This document shows positions 48,763 through 56,293 of a stretch of 64,000 nucleotides of DNA, one piece after another. The stretch spans positions 118,722,046 through 118,786,045 of the forward strand of contig CM071600.1 of assembly GCA_036435485.1 (NCBI GenBank), in the 5' to 3' direction. The DNA comes from Saposhnikovia divaricata (lineage: Eukaryota; Streptophyta; Magnoliopsida; Apiales; Apiaceae). Within the stretch, counting starts at the first letter, position 1. Each line of letters begins with the position of its first letter. Below the pieces are notes generated by a model, which did no database searches, was not told where the DNA came from, and saw only the letters and a list, made by a program, of their open reading frames with translations. Both the position numbers and the translations under genes were made by a program.

Positions 48763-51700
48763 AATATATTAGAATTTTAATAAAAAAATAAGATTGTGAT
48801 TAAATAAAAATAATATCACGTTATTTAAGATATCTCAAATATATATGTGGCTGATCATTTTGTTTATTGTTTGATATGTATCTCAAATATATAAAATGAT
48901 ATAATAAATAATAATTAATATTAAATGTACGTATATATGTATATCGGGTTTCGGGTTCGGATCGAGTTTGGATCGGGTTTCGGGTTTCGGGTCGGGTATC
49001 GGATCGGATTACCTAAGATCCAGATCCAAACTCTTTCGGGTCCAAAAATAAAATCCAAATCCGAAAAATCGGGTTCGGGTAGACCCAAATGAATCGGATC
49101 GGGTCGGGTATCCGCCAGGTCGGATTTTTTTGTCATCCCTATTTTTAAACCAAAACAATTGACTTCCACCGTGGACCCGCCTTGTTAATCAAATTTTTGC
49201 CGTGACTTTGTCTTCCAGGAAAAGGACTACCCACGCGGCCACGCGCTAGATTGGAACACAAGCGCAGAAAAACAAACAAATCGAACCAGAAGCTACGCAG
49301 CGGATACAATTTTTCCGATTTCCATTTTCAATCGTATATGTAATTGTTACAAGATATCCGAATTTTTACAAAACCCAACAAACAATTACAAAAAAAAAAA
49401 AAAATAGATCTAATACAAAACTAATTTTGTAAATCTATTCTAACACGATCAACCCTCGTAATTTACAACCACGATAAACCACGTGGAAACCAAACAAAAA
49501 TTAACCACGATTAAACCACGTGGGATCCAAACACATAATTAAAATATACATGGCCATAATAGTGGATAACAACCTGCAAAAAAGAATATACAAGCCTACC
49601 ACTATACATGCATATATAATTATGACATGGACATCGTATCAAAAATCGCAGAACCATTGAACCTAACTCTTGATGCCAATTGTTGGGACAATCAGATCTT
49701 GGCACTACGATTTTTGATACAATAAATTAACGAGTACGAATAGTAAAGTCACCTTGTTAACGGTTGATTCCACGCTCTTCTATTGTATTCCCAAATTCCC
49801 TTGAGCGAAGTGTGGCCTTCGTCTTCTCAAGTTCACCTCTCTTCTTGCTCCTGGGTGACTACAAAATTTTTTCGACCAACCTTAGCAAGAAGAGAATAGG
49901 AATATATATATAGGGCTACAATAGGGATCATGGACAATTAGATTGGGTCTTCTAATTACATGTTGGGCATAACCCAATGTAATTAAATATTAATTCAATC
50001 CACTAAAGAATTAATATTTGCAATACCTTTCCTAATACCGTAATTTAATTAATTAATTCGGTTCCAATATTATTTGCTTATTAAATTCTCCATGTTTAAA
50101 ATATCGCATGTCCATTAATTAAATAAATTACTGATAATTCATTTAATTAATATCTTTTATCCTTGATCATCCACTCAACCTTTATTTAATTATGCCGGAA
50201 TAAATCCACCTGCAGGGTTTCACATAATTAAATCTTTTTGAGCTTTTAAGGGGACATCATTAACCCGAATATTATCAGGACATGGATTCCGTCAATAAAT
50301 AATATTCACCATATATATTATTTCATCACCCAAAATATAATGAAATAAATCAAAATAATTATTTCATATATAAATCAAAGCATGTAAATAATATACACGT
50401 GTCAATTACTATATCTGGATTAAGAACCTAAGCATTAATAATAACATAGAATCTTAGTTCACCTTCTTAATCAGTATAAGGGAACAATTCTAAATTTGAT
50501 CATGTTCAATATATACAAAGTATACTAGTATTATTTAATAGTCAATATAAACTATTCTAAATAATACTACAGCCATACCAGTGGATTGTACTATACCACC
50601 TGTGCTGTGAACCTTATTATATTATATAAAGCGTATTTAACAATCTAATATTCTGTATCCCATTTGATACTAGATTGTCCACAATATATAATATTAGACA
50701 GCACGTAAACATTTAAATGATTCTCAATAAAACTGGGCCAGAAATAAATGTATATACTTTAAATATTTTCAGTATACACCAACATATCCAACATCAGTAT
50801 AGATGAGTTTTATGATCCTAATTGACTGCTGTTTAGCATCACTACTAAATACATTAACAAGAGATAGACGTTATCTCTGTGTATGTACATATAGATGCTA
50901 AGATGCGGGATGAAAATTACAAATGATAACTTCAAATTATATTCTGTTACTGTTAAGTATATTAATAAATGTTATAAGCTGACTTGCAAGGAAAAAAGAA
51001 AAAGAGTTTCATGTTACGATATTTGAACCTCTGTCTTTCTTACTCATGATTGTCACTGTATTCCTTCTGTTTGGTAAAGGATCTTTAAGCAGATACTAGA
51101 AGCTGCCAATCATGGGAAACCATTAAGTCTTTTTCAAGAAGTTTCATGCGGGATGGCTGCAGGAGCTATTGGATCTATTTTTGGCTGTCCAACAACTCTA
51201 GCATGTCGTCGTATAGAGGCTAATGCTAATCTGATGTCGGTTGAACAGTCCTATTTCAGATATGCGTTGCTAGACCTTTGCCGTACTATTATGGATAAAG
51301 GGGTTCTAGCAATGTATAGAGGTGGAGGGCCTCACATAGCTTTTGCTATTGGGCATACTACAGGGATGTTAGCGTCATATGGTCGAAGTGTCAGTTACTT
51401 TAAAGAATCCTGGGGTTTTAATGAATCTGATTCACAATACCGTAAGTACCTACATTAATATTTCTGGCAACTACTTATTTGTACATGTCTATAATCCGTA
51501 TCATTCTTATGAAACTAAATACCTTGGTGGAAGGGGCCAGGCAGAAGAACTTGTTTAAAAATTCTATGATCTAAAGAAGTAAATATATATAGTTGTGGTA
51601 TACTACGAGCCATGAGATTGCTCAATGGCAGCCTCTTTCCACATTGCTTTAGATTTACTATATTGCATTAGATTGTGTACGAGGTATCGAGGGGTGTGGT

Positions 51701-52815
51701 CATATAGAGGAATATAAGTGAGTTACGATTGTCAATTATTAGTGCTGCATATTTTTTTATATACACACACAACCCAAGGGTCATTATGGAAACAACCTCT
51801 TCATTCAATTTTTTAGTGAGGGTAAGGCTCAGAAAAGTCCTTAGCAAAGGCCGATGTCGTAGATCGTACTCTCCCCAGAATCTACGATACGATAAGCTGA
51901 ATATGCGTAGATCGTACTCTCCCCAGAATCTACGATAAGCGGAATATACTGGATATGTTTGGTTTGATTTTCATTAGATAAACTATATTGCATTGACAAC
52001 TTTTGAAGATTTTGTAGCATATTTAATGTCTATTTTGCTCTAAATTAGCTTATCTATATTTTTCTGGATTGTTGTTTAAGTGCAAATTATAAAGCAATTA
52101 GCTTATATTAAGTTTTCTTGGGCAATTTTTTTCGGAGTAAGGCTCTTTCGAAATCCTAGTAATAGCTTCACCAACTCATCCATATAAGCTTTCTTGGCAA
52201 TTTCTTTTTTTCGGAATAATGCTCTTTCGAAATCCTAGTAATAACTTCACCAACTCATCTGTAGAAAGTCGAATTTGCAGCTTATTTGGTTTTTACCTGT
52301 GTGGCACCATCTGACAACATACACAAAGTGTCCATTTTCTAGCGCAAAATATGCTACTTAAAATTAGATCTTTCTTTTGTTTTAGATGCTGCCATCGTTT
52401 CTGGATTTTTTGCTTCAGCCTGTAGTTTGCCTTGTAAGAATCTTGCTAATGCTATCGAAGCTGTACGAGAAAATGAGAAGTTGCAATGCAAAAGCTTCTT
52501 TGACTGCACCATGAAAGGTTTTGAAATTCGCAGCCACGGGATTTTCTACAAGGGATTTATGAATCACTTCTTCCGGACTTCGGTCCCTGTAGTGGTACTA
52601 TTCCCTCTATCTAGTTGTATCTTGCAACCACATTCTTTCTCATATTCACACTATGTTTCCTGTGCACAAACAAATAATTTGGCACACACCCTCACTTGAT
52701 GTCTTGGCAAATGATACTGGTTTTGTTTTGGTTTGCATGATTTTTATGAATTCTTTTGCAGTTGACGTGGTTTTGCTTTGAAAATGTCCGAGGTGCGTTT
52801 CAGGATCGGCTTTAA
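28927..52815 (+). CDS. Divergent mitochondrial carrier, DTC-like (dicarboxylate/tricarboxylate carrier family); five exons
   Basis: Exons 28927-29094, 29450-29511, 51080-51441, 52386-52594 and 52762-52815 join into 855 bp (284 codons plus stop) with no stop; Arabidopsis DTC is about 298 residues. Similarity runs throughout: ILPFVHGGLTSLL, LLIRATCTTSRFGSF, GKPLSLFQE, CGMAAGAIGS, GVLAMYRGGGPHIAFA, TTGMLASYGRS, VSGFFASACSLPC, FYKGFMNHFFRTSVP and TWFCFENV, in the family order and spacing. Family members have six membrane helices in the inner mitochondrial membrane and exchange di- and tricarboxylates. Here the acidic residue of the P-x-[DE]-x-x-[KR] motif is missing in all three repeats (PWSLVV, PTTLAC, PCKNLA), so ordinary transport is doubtful. 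The start at 28927 aligns with the second copy's ATG; an upstream in-frame ATG at 28834 adds a non-conserved leader. Confidence 0.8.
29450..29511 (+). CDS. Carrier gene exon 2 (62 bp)
   Basis: Acceptor TTGAAACAG, donor GTGAGT at 29512. Encodes RFPTTLLIRATCTTSRFGSF, aligning with the LLRQATYTTARLGSF block of DTC (recalled from memory). Easily missed because another frame is open across it. Confidence 0.8.
30385..31488 (-). repeat. 3' LTR of copia-2
   Basis: TGTTGGGACA...CCAACA; purine tract (GTATAAGTGGGAGAT on the minus strand) at 31489-31503. Confidence 0.93.
31559..33286 (-). CDS. copia-2 reverse transcriptase-RNase H segment, open
   Basis: 575 codons without a stop. It holds the integrase tail, the RT (YKKKRGSDKKVKAWKARLV, QMDVKTAFLNG, SIYGLKQASRDWN, YVDDILFIGNN) and RNase H (YTDSDFQSDRDKRKSTSGY, DSTMEAEYVAASEA), ending RWMDT. 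It is part of one polyprotein; the upstream frame is lost through a 2-bp deletion near 33303, so no functional product is expected alone. Confidence 0.9.
   Translation of the reverse strand: MPIVQVEQPQENAQLNTNTAPVLRRSGRVVQQHDRFMFLGESSDLVSGEHDEDPRTYEEAILDKDADLWQKAMESEMESMYSNQVWELVEPPKGVKPIGCMWIYKKKRGSDKKVKAWKARLVAKGYTQKEGIDYEETFSPVVMLKSIRILLSIAAHLDYEIWQMDVKTAFLNGSLEETIYMQQPKGFIKEGQEHLVCKLKRSIYGLKQASRDWNIRFDQAVQSYGFDQCPSESCVYKRSEGNAVVFLVLYVDDILFIGNNVKMLSSVKAWLFKQFEMKDLGEAAYILGIKVIRDRKKRMLALSQEPYIDEVLARFNMQNSKKGFLPFKHGVALSKEQCPSTPKDIESMKAVSYASACGSLMYAMLCTRPDICFTVGMVSRYQSNPGQEHWSAVKTILKYLRRTKEYMLIYEASDLFPLGYTDSDFQSDRDKRKSTSGYVFTLGGGAVIWRSVKQKCIADSTMEAEYVAASEAAKEAVWFRNFLLDLDVVPNLPRSLTVYCDNTGAVANSKEPRDHKAAKHIERKYHLIRGIIKRGDIVVAHISSEDNRADPFTKSLPAKVFDRHVEAIGVRWMDT
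33287..34555 (-). pseudogene. copia-2 protease-integrase segment
   Basis: Open from 34547 to 33522 (GAG-pre-integrase HLRLGHI; integrase HTDLCGPMS, FIDDYSRYGYI, SDRGGEYL, TPQQNGVAERRN). A TAG at 33522-33524 replaces a Trp codon present in copia-1, and a 2-bp loss near 33303 shifts the frame. The N-terminal side is cut at 34555 by the SIRE-like element and resumes at 46435. Confidence 0.85.
34556..35074 (+). repeat. 5' LTR of the SIRE-like element
   Basis: TGTTAGATAT...GGCCTAACA; TATA box TATAAATA at 34885-34892 (46245-46252 in the other LTR). Confidence 0.93.
35077..35090 (+). other. Primer-binding site of the SIRE-like element
   Basis: TGGTATCAGAGCCA, exact for the initiator-Met tRNA type; 2 bp after the LTR. 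Confidence 0.9.
35136..37370 (+). pseudogene. gag of the SIRE-like element, three in-frame stops
   Basis: ATG 35136. Residues 15-250 are the copia gag fold (RVPILRPSEYAMWKVKM, KEIWDALEVRCQG, DRFCKLLNDLS, FLLSLPEKWDVKTT). An acidic serine-rich linker, the zinc knuckle CYKCKEMGHYAPEC (36198-36239) and a coiled coil (36440-36660) follow. Two more knuckle-like motifs have Tyr in place of the second Cys (CHNYGSTKHLANFC, 37008-37049; CTHYGSTWHSIYTC, 37131-37172). Stops in the same frame: TAA 36117, TAG 36678, TAA 37368. Confidence 0.88.
37381..40769 (+). pseudogene. pol of the SIRE-like element (protease, integrase, RT, RNase H), broken
   Basis: Protease TLVVDSGCSRHMTG; integrase zinc region (WHKKLSHLN, CDSCQKAKQ) and core (HVDLFGPV, VDEYTRFTW, IIRSDNGTEF, TPQQNGVVERKNRTLIE); acidic serine-rich linker 38700-39050; RT (KARLVAKGYSQQEGIDY, MDVKSAFLNG, YGLKQAPRAWYE, YVDDIIFGSTND); RNase H (SDAGCKIDRKSTSGS, STAEAEYIAAGSC, YCDNQSAI, LADIFTKPL). 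Lesions: TAA at 38089, TAG at 38368 (a Trp site), a frameshift near 39285, and TAG at 39498 (a Gln site). Pol is shifted relative to gag. Confidence 0.9.
40770..42119 (+). other. Spacer between pol and env-like frame, rich in AAACTCTG words
   Basis: 1.35 kb, no ORF of known type. Ten or more AAACTCTG-like words, plus a TA microsatellite at about 41343-41416. Such a spacer may hold a splice acceptor or internal promoter for the downstream frame; none is identifiable. Confidence 0.6.
41343..41416. repeat. (TA)n microsatellite, about 37 units
   Basis: Uninterrupted alternating TA. Confidence 0.95.
42120..45758 (+). pseudogene. env-position (env-like) frame of the SIRE-like element, three TAG stops
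   Basis: One reading frame spans 1213 codons from ATG 42120 and is broken only by TAG at 42543, 42597 and 43284. Each is one transition from Trp or Gln. Residues 15-110 carry the plant retroelement accessory pattern (NFLRDSEVGQALVEP, IIFTHDEQEFVITPQ, VRETMGF). Then come a Pro/Gln/Thr-rich hinge (about 260-370), an 18-bp repeat used three times (MPAEVE, 43504-43560), acidic stretches, an NLS-like AKRRKL, coiled coils (44230-44430, 44650-44950), and a C-terminal globular-looking part (45180-45750). No clear transmembrane helix or signal peptide, so an envelope role is not supported. Confidence 0.8.
45902..45915 (+). other. Polypurine tract of the SIRE-like element
   Basis: AAGTTGGGGGAGAT, directly before the 3' LTR. 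Confidence 0.9.
45916..46434 (+). repeat. 3' LTR of the SIRE-like element
   Basis: 519 bp, ends as in the 5' LTR. Confidence 0.93.
46435..47385 (-). CDS. copia-2 gag and start of protease, open up to the SIRE insertion
   Basis: ATG 47385. Gag (KLTGPNYIEWKRNLDIVL, MSRCYILAAMSGVLQHQ, NEMEILGADIDGETQI), lysine-rich linker, intact knuckle CFRCKQSGHWKQDC, then WCVDTGATDHVC of the protease. The Gln codon in the knuckle is a stop in copia-1. The frame is cut at 46434 and continues at 34555. Confidence 0.92.
47386..49665 (-). other. Untranslated leader of copia-2, interrupted by a hAT-like element
   Basis: Four TACGCCACG/GGGTGG-type repeats at about 47514-47541, 47587-47612, 47813-47840 and 47915-47942, matching those in copia-1. 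The middle is occupied by the element at 48432-49141. Confidence 0.75.
48432..49141. mobile_element. hAT-like non-autonomous element rich in GGATCGGGTTT words
   Basis: 8-bp target duplication TTTTTAAA (48424-48431 and 49142-49149). Ends TAGGGATGGCAACGGG and, on the minus strand, TAGGGATGACAAAA. Both arms are built of short CGGATCGGGT/CCAAATCC words around an AT-rich core with a TA run (48728-48755). 710 bp, no transposase. Confidence 0.88.
49666..49678 (-). other. Primer-binding site of copia-2
   Basis: The minus strand reads TGGCATCAAGAGT; as in copia-1, a variant of the initiator-Met PBS. Confidence 0.65.
49681..50784 (-). repeat. 5' LTR of copia-2
   Basis: 1104 bp, very close to 30385-31488. 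Confidence 0.93.
51080..51441 (+). CDS. Carrier gene exon 3
   Basis: Acceptor GGTAAAG at 51079 keeps the frame from exon 2 and gives GSFEIFKQILEAANHGKPL, the exact family spacing. The nearby AAGCAG acceptor would cause a stop. Donor GTAAGT at 51442. Encodes the middle carrier repeat. Confidence 0.85.
52386..52594 (+). CDS. Carrier gene exon 4
   Basis: Acceptor TTGTTTTAG, donor GTACTA at 52595. Encodes VSGFFASACSLPCKNLANA through FFRTSVPVV, the third repeat. Confidence 0.85.
52762..52815 (+). CDS. Carrier gene exon 5 (54 bp)
   Basis: Acceptor TTTTGCAG; LTWFCFENVRGAFQDRL then TAA. Matches the C-terminal end of DTC in length and the TW-F pattern. Confidence 0.8.
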   Translation: MTWFCFENVRGAFQDRL

Positions 52816-52973
52816 TAAAAGAACTTTACTATCAAAGTCGACCTGCTTCTCAAGCTTTAGAGAGACAGAAACAGGCCTTACATCTGGACTATTATCTCAA
52901 CTCAGTCACTCAATTTTACGAGAATATGAAGACTACTTTGAATAAACTCAGGTTCCTAATATATCAAGACTAA
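52782..52973 (+). other. Protein-like open frame overlapping and following carrier exon 5
   Basis: 64 codons without an internal stop, with low-bias protein-like composition (RPASQALERQKQALHLDYYL, NSVTQFYENMKTTLNKLR). No ATG at its start. It could be an alternative last exon in another frame, a remnant of another gene, or chance. Not recognised. Confidence 0.3.
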
Positions 52974-52991
52974 AGTGGAAGTGTGATTCGA

Positions 52992-53755
52992 GGGTGTTTG
53001 GGGTTGCTTAAAATAAGTTATTTTTGACTTAATAGAGGAATTTTTAACTTAAAGGAGAAAGTAAAGTTGTTTACTTTAAGTTGAATGAATGTGTTTGGAT
53101 AATTTTACTTAAAGTTAAATGGGGTTTTAATAATTTTGACTTAAAATGAAATTTAACTTAAAAAAATTTTAAATTCATAATATTTAAACTTTAGAAGAAT
53201 CGTGAAAAAAAAAAATCGATAAGTCGTAAGTCAAATATACCTAAATGGAACTTATGGCTTAATGAAGTTTTTTAACTTAAAGCCCGACTTTAAGCCATTC
53301 ACCCAAACCGAACATTTGCTGCTGAAAGTCGCTTTCTCCTTAAAGTAGGAGAAGCCAAACAGGCAATGAGCCTATTTGGGAATGAACTTAATGCTTATTG
53401 ATTTGGTTTTAAGTGTTTTTGGACTGTTTGTCTACTCCGGCTTTAAGCCGGTTTTAAGTTAAAAAATTGCTTTAAGTCATAATTTCAATTTAGGTACTTT
53501 TGACTTATGACTTATGGATTTTTTTTATTTTTTATTTTTTTTCAGAATTCTTGTAAAGCTTAAATATCATGAATTTAATTTTTTTTAAAATCAAATTTCA
53601 CTTTAAGCCAAAATTATTAAACCTCCTTTTAACTTTAAGTAAAATTACCCAAACACTTTCATTCAACTTAAAGTAAACAACTTTACTTTCTCCTTTAAGT
53701 TAAAAATACCTCCATTAAGTCAAAATTAACTTATTTTAAGCAATCCCAAACACCC
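52992..53755. mobile_element. Long fold-back MITE (764 bp)
   Basis: Left arm from GGGTGTTTGGGGTTGC and right arm ending GCAATCCCAAACACCC pair over roughly 310 bp each, with a loop near 53310-53440. No clear target duplication. It starts 176 bp after the carrier stop codon. Confidence 0.82.
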
Positions 53756-54293
53756 ACAATGTTGGTTTTAGAATACATTTCAATTTTATATTAAAAGTCC
53801 AATCTCTCTCTCTAATAAAGATTATATTATTAAAATTTTAATAATTTTATATTAGTCGAAGTGTTAATGTTGGCTTTATGCAAAATTTCAAACCCTTTCT
53901 GTCAATCAAATCTCGCTCTCTCTCTCTCTCTCTAAAGAAATTCTACAATTAACATGTTTTCCAGGCAACAAGCAACAATAAAGAATCGTTCTGCATTCTT
54001 TTTCAAGTATAAAACCATATGGTTCTACAAGTGCAGCCCAGTTGTATTTTCCCCCAAAAGAATACATGATTCAAATTATAATTGATTGCAAACTGTAACT
54101 TGAAAAAACATGTAGCAAACTTGGTAGAAAAATAAAAAATACTGTGGTAATGTTGTAAGCGTAAAACTCAAGATTAACCAACAAAACCATCAACACGAAG
54201 GACAATTAAAATGTCATATTTAGAAATACTTCATCAAGAGTAGCATCAGCTACAATGACCCCACGCATTCATATTTCAGACCTAGATAACTAA
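53756..54293. other. Intergenic DNA
   Basis: No gene seen. A CT run lies at about 53913-53935. Confidence 0.4.
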
Positions 54294-54295
54294 TA

Positions 54296-54592
54296 CCTCC
54301 GTCCCATTTTAAATGAACTAGTTTGACTTTCATGAAGATTAAGAAAATGTTGTAGAAAAAGAGTAAAGTTAGTTGAAAAGTGGGTAAAGTGGTGGGACCT
54401 ATCAATATTTAATAATAGATTTGAGATAGTGGAAAAAATAGTGGGTGTAATAATGTTTATTTAATAAAAAAGTGGAGAAGTAGTGGGTGTAATAGTGAAA
54501 AGTAGTGTTCAAAAATAGTAAGTATATTATGTTTATTCCTTTTGGGACGTCCCAAAAAGGAAAGAGGTTCACATAAAATGGGACGGAGGGAG
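54296..54592. mobile_element. Stowaway-type MITE
   Basis: Ends CCTCCGTCCCATTTTAAATG and, inverted, CTCCCTCCGTCCCATTTTAT, flanked by TA at 54294-54295 and 54593-54594. 297 bp. Confidence 0.88.
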
Positions 54593-54648
54593 TACTAGAT
54601 AGCAAAAGAGTAAAGCAAGACAAGTAATAATAGGTGTGTATTAGGCGG

Positions 54649-54843
54649 CTAATCGAGTGGGAAGGGTTCCTTAGTAGGATCAATTTCGCAAATGATGGTC
54701 CCGTCATCAAGAGGGGAAAGGTCCTCACGAACACGAAGAATGAACCCCATCTCCTTTCCATCGATCTCTTTCACCAACACCTTTATCTCGTCCCATCCTA
54801 ACAACCGAGCTACTATGTCGTACAACAAATTCATGATCGCCAT
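54649..54843 (-). CDS. Small unidentified protein (64 aa)
   Basis: ATG at 54843 is preceded by a CT-rich leader (54845-54890) and a TATATAG box at 54956-54962, about 115 bp upstream, a plausible small plant gene. Composition is mixed and acidic (MNLLYDIVARLLGWDEIKVL, VREDLSPLDDGTIICEIDP). No domain recognised. The Stowaway MITE lies just after its 3' end. It could also be the first exon of a larger gene. Confidence 0.4.
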   Translation of the reverse strand: MAIMNLLYDIVARLLGWDEIKVLVKEIDGKEMGFILRVREDLSPLDDGTIICEIDPTKEPFPLD

Positions 54844-54955
54844 TCCCTGAGAGATTTTCTTTCAGAGAGAGACACACGAGAGAGATGGATGGAACCCTGA
54901 GCAGTAACCCTTTACAACGAATATAAGTGTTTATTTACAAGAAAACCCTTACTCA

Positions 54956-54962
54956 CTATATA
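54956..54962 (-). promoter_or_regulatory. Putative TATA box for the small ORF
   Basis: TATATAG on the minus strand, followed by a CT-rich stretch typical of plant 5' leaders. Confidence 0.35.
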
Positions 54963-55157
54963 AACGGACCATTTTGCCCCCCAGTAAAAGTACTGCATTC
55001 TAGAACCATCTTCAACAAATATCTACTATCCGGAGTCGGGACTCTGGAGTAAAAATATCCATCCCCCCTTTATTAACCGCCATTCTTAACAGTTTTACCA
55101 TTTTTGTACCATTTTATGGAGCCACACGGGGAATTCATATTTTCACACCATTGTTGA

Positions 55158-55508
55158 TAGTGTTCCCGAAATCGCCAGGCGGTTGGGGTATCGCCTAGCG
55201 CCTAATCGGGTAGGCGGGGATTAATTAGACGAATTAATCGGAGCATTAATCGGTTGTATTTAAATATTATTTTTAATATTTTTATTTATTAAATATTTTT
55301 GTCAAATATTTTTGCCAATTTTTGAATTTTTCAACGTATTTTACTAATATTTTCCGATTTTTGATCGCCTAGGCCGATTTTTTGACCGCCTAGACCGATT
55401 TTTGATCGATTTACACAAAAAACGTTTTTTTAACCGCCTAGGCCCGAGTCGGGGCGTTTTGATGGCGCCTAGCCTAGGCGGCCGCCTCAGCCGATTTTTA
55501 CAACACTG
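55158..55508. mobile_element. hAT-like MITE, older copy
   Basis: Right end TTTTTACAACACTG is inverted relative to the left end TAGTGTTCCCGAAATCG. Rich in CGCCTAGGC words. Flanks ATTGTTGA and ATTGTAGT agree only partly, so the target duplication has decayed or the borders are off. Confidence 0.6.
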
Positions 55509-55532
55509 ATTGTAGTGGAGGATTGTGTTGAG

Positions 55533-55958
55533 CAGTGTTGTAAAAAGCGGTAAGCGGTTCTAAGCTGCGACACGACCTTCTAGCGTCTAGGCGGTTAAGC
55601 GGGCGCTTAAGCGAATTTTTAAACGGGACGTTAAGCAGATTGTGAATATATACATATTTTTTTAATTATTTAATTATATATTTACTGGTTGTGAATTATA
55701 CAAATTTAATACATATATTATTTTATAATATAAAATTTGAAAAATAATTAAAGAAATAATAAACATAAAAAAATAAGTAAAAAAATTTAATTTTTTTAAG
55801 GGTCAAAATTTGGTCAAACCCGCTTAATCCCGTCTTAATCTCGCCTAAACCCGCTTAATTCCCTGAAAAATGCTTAATCCTCCGATTAGTAGAAAATCGA
55901 ATCGGTTAGTGTATATTTTCCGCCTAGGAGGCCGCTTAGACCGCTTTTTAGAACACTG
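55533..55958. mobile_element. hAT MITE with exact 8-bp target duplication
   Basis: Ends CAGTGTTGTAAAAAGCGG and CCGCTTTTTAGAACACTG; GTGTTGAG on both sides (55525-55532, 55959-55966). 426 bp, AT-rich core. Confidence 0.92.
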
Positions 55959-55966
55959 GTGTTGAG

Positions 55967-56290
55967 TTATGGAAGTGCAAGTTCAACAACTTTTCTATTA
56001 TGTTTTTTTAAAGGGATGTTTGAGAAATTTATTTTCAGAATAAGTCAATTTATTTTAAGATAAAGTTAGAGATATCTAACTTTCTTCTGAAAAAGTTAAC
56101 TTTTTTTTACAATTTATTGAATCTCAAACATACATTAAATACTTGTATAAATTTTTTTTTATCAATATATGAAATTTTTACCCGAAAATAAATTCATAAG
56201 AACTTAAAATAAGTCTAACCAAACGGGCACTAAATTAAAATTTAAGAAATTTAGTTCAAAATAGCATTTCAATAGTATGTTAGTGGTTTC
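55967..56290. other. Intergenic DNA
   Basis: AT-rich; no feature recognised. Confidence 0.3.
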
Positions 56291-56293
56291 TTA

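Larger units (their letters stand above)
30385..50784 (-). mobile_element. Ty1/copia element copia-2, split by two later insertions
   Basis: LTRs 30385-31488 and 49681-50784 (1104 bp each), the same family as copia-1 but a distinct LTR subfamily (for example the segment ATTACATGTTGGGCATA near 30660). Internal DNA is interrupted by the SIRE-like element (34556-46434) and a hAT-like element (48432-49141). Without them the length is about 7.8 kb, like copia-1. Flanks are CATTC (30380-30384) and TATCC (50785-50789), which do not match as a target duplication. Confidence 0.93.
29512..51079 (+). other. Carrier gene intron 2 (about 21.6 kb) carrying nested retrotransposons
   Basis: Native intron DNA is 29512-30384 and 50785-51079, about 1.2 kb; the rest is copia-2 and its insertions. 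The left native part has an imperfect 55-bp direct repeat (29721-29775 and 29804-29857, starting ATGTTGTACCTTGT). Confidence 0.8.

Noticed and set aside
51081..51095. Alternative exon 3 start after AAGCAG (51093)
   Set aside because: Joined to exon 2 it gives a stop in the second full codon; the GGTAAAG acceptor at 51079 keeps frame and family spacing.
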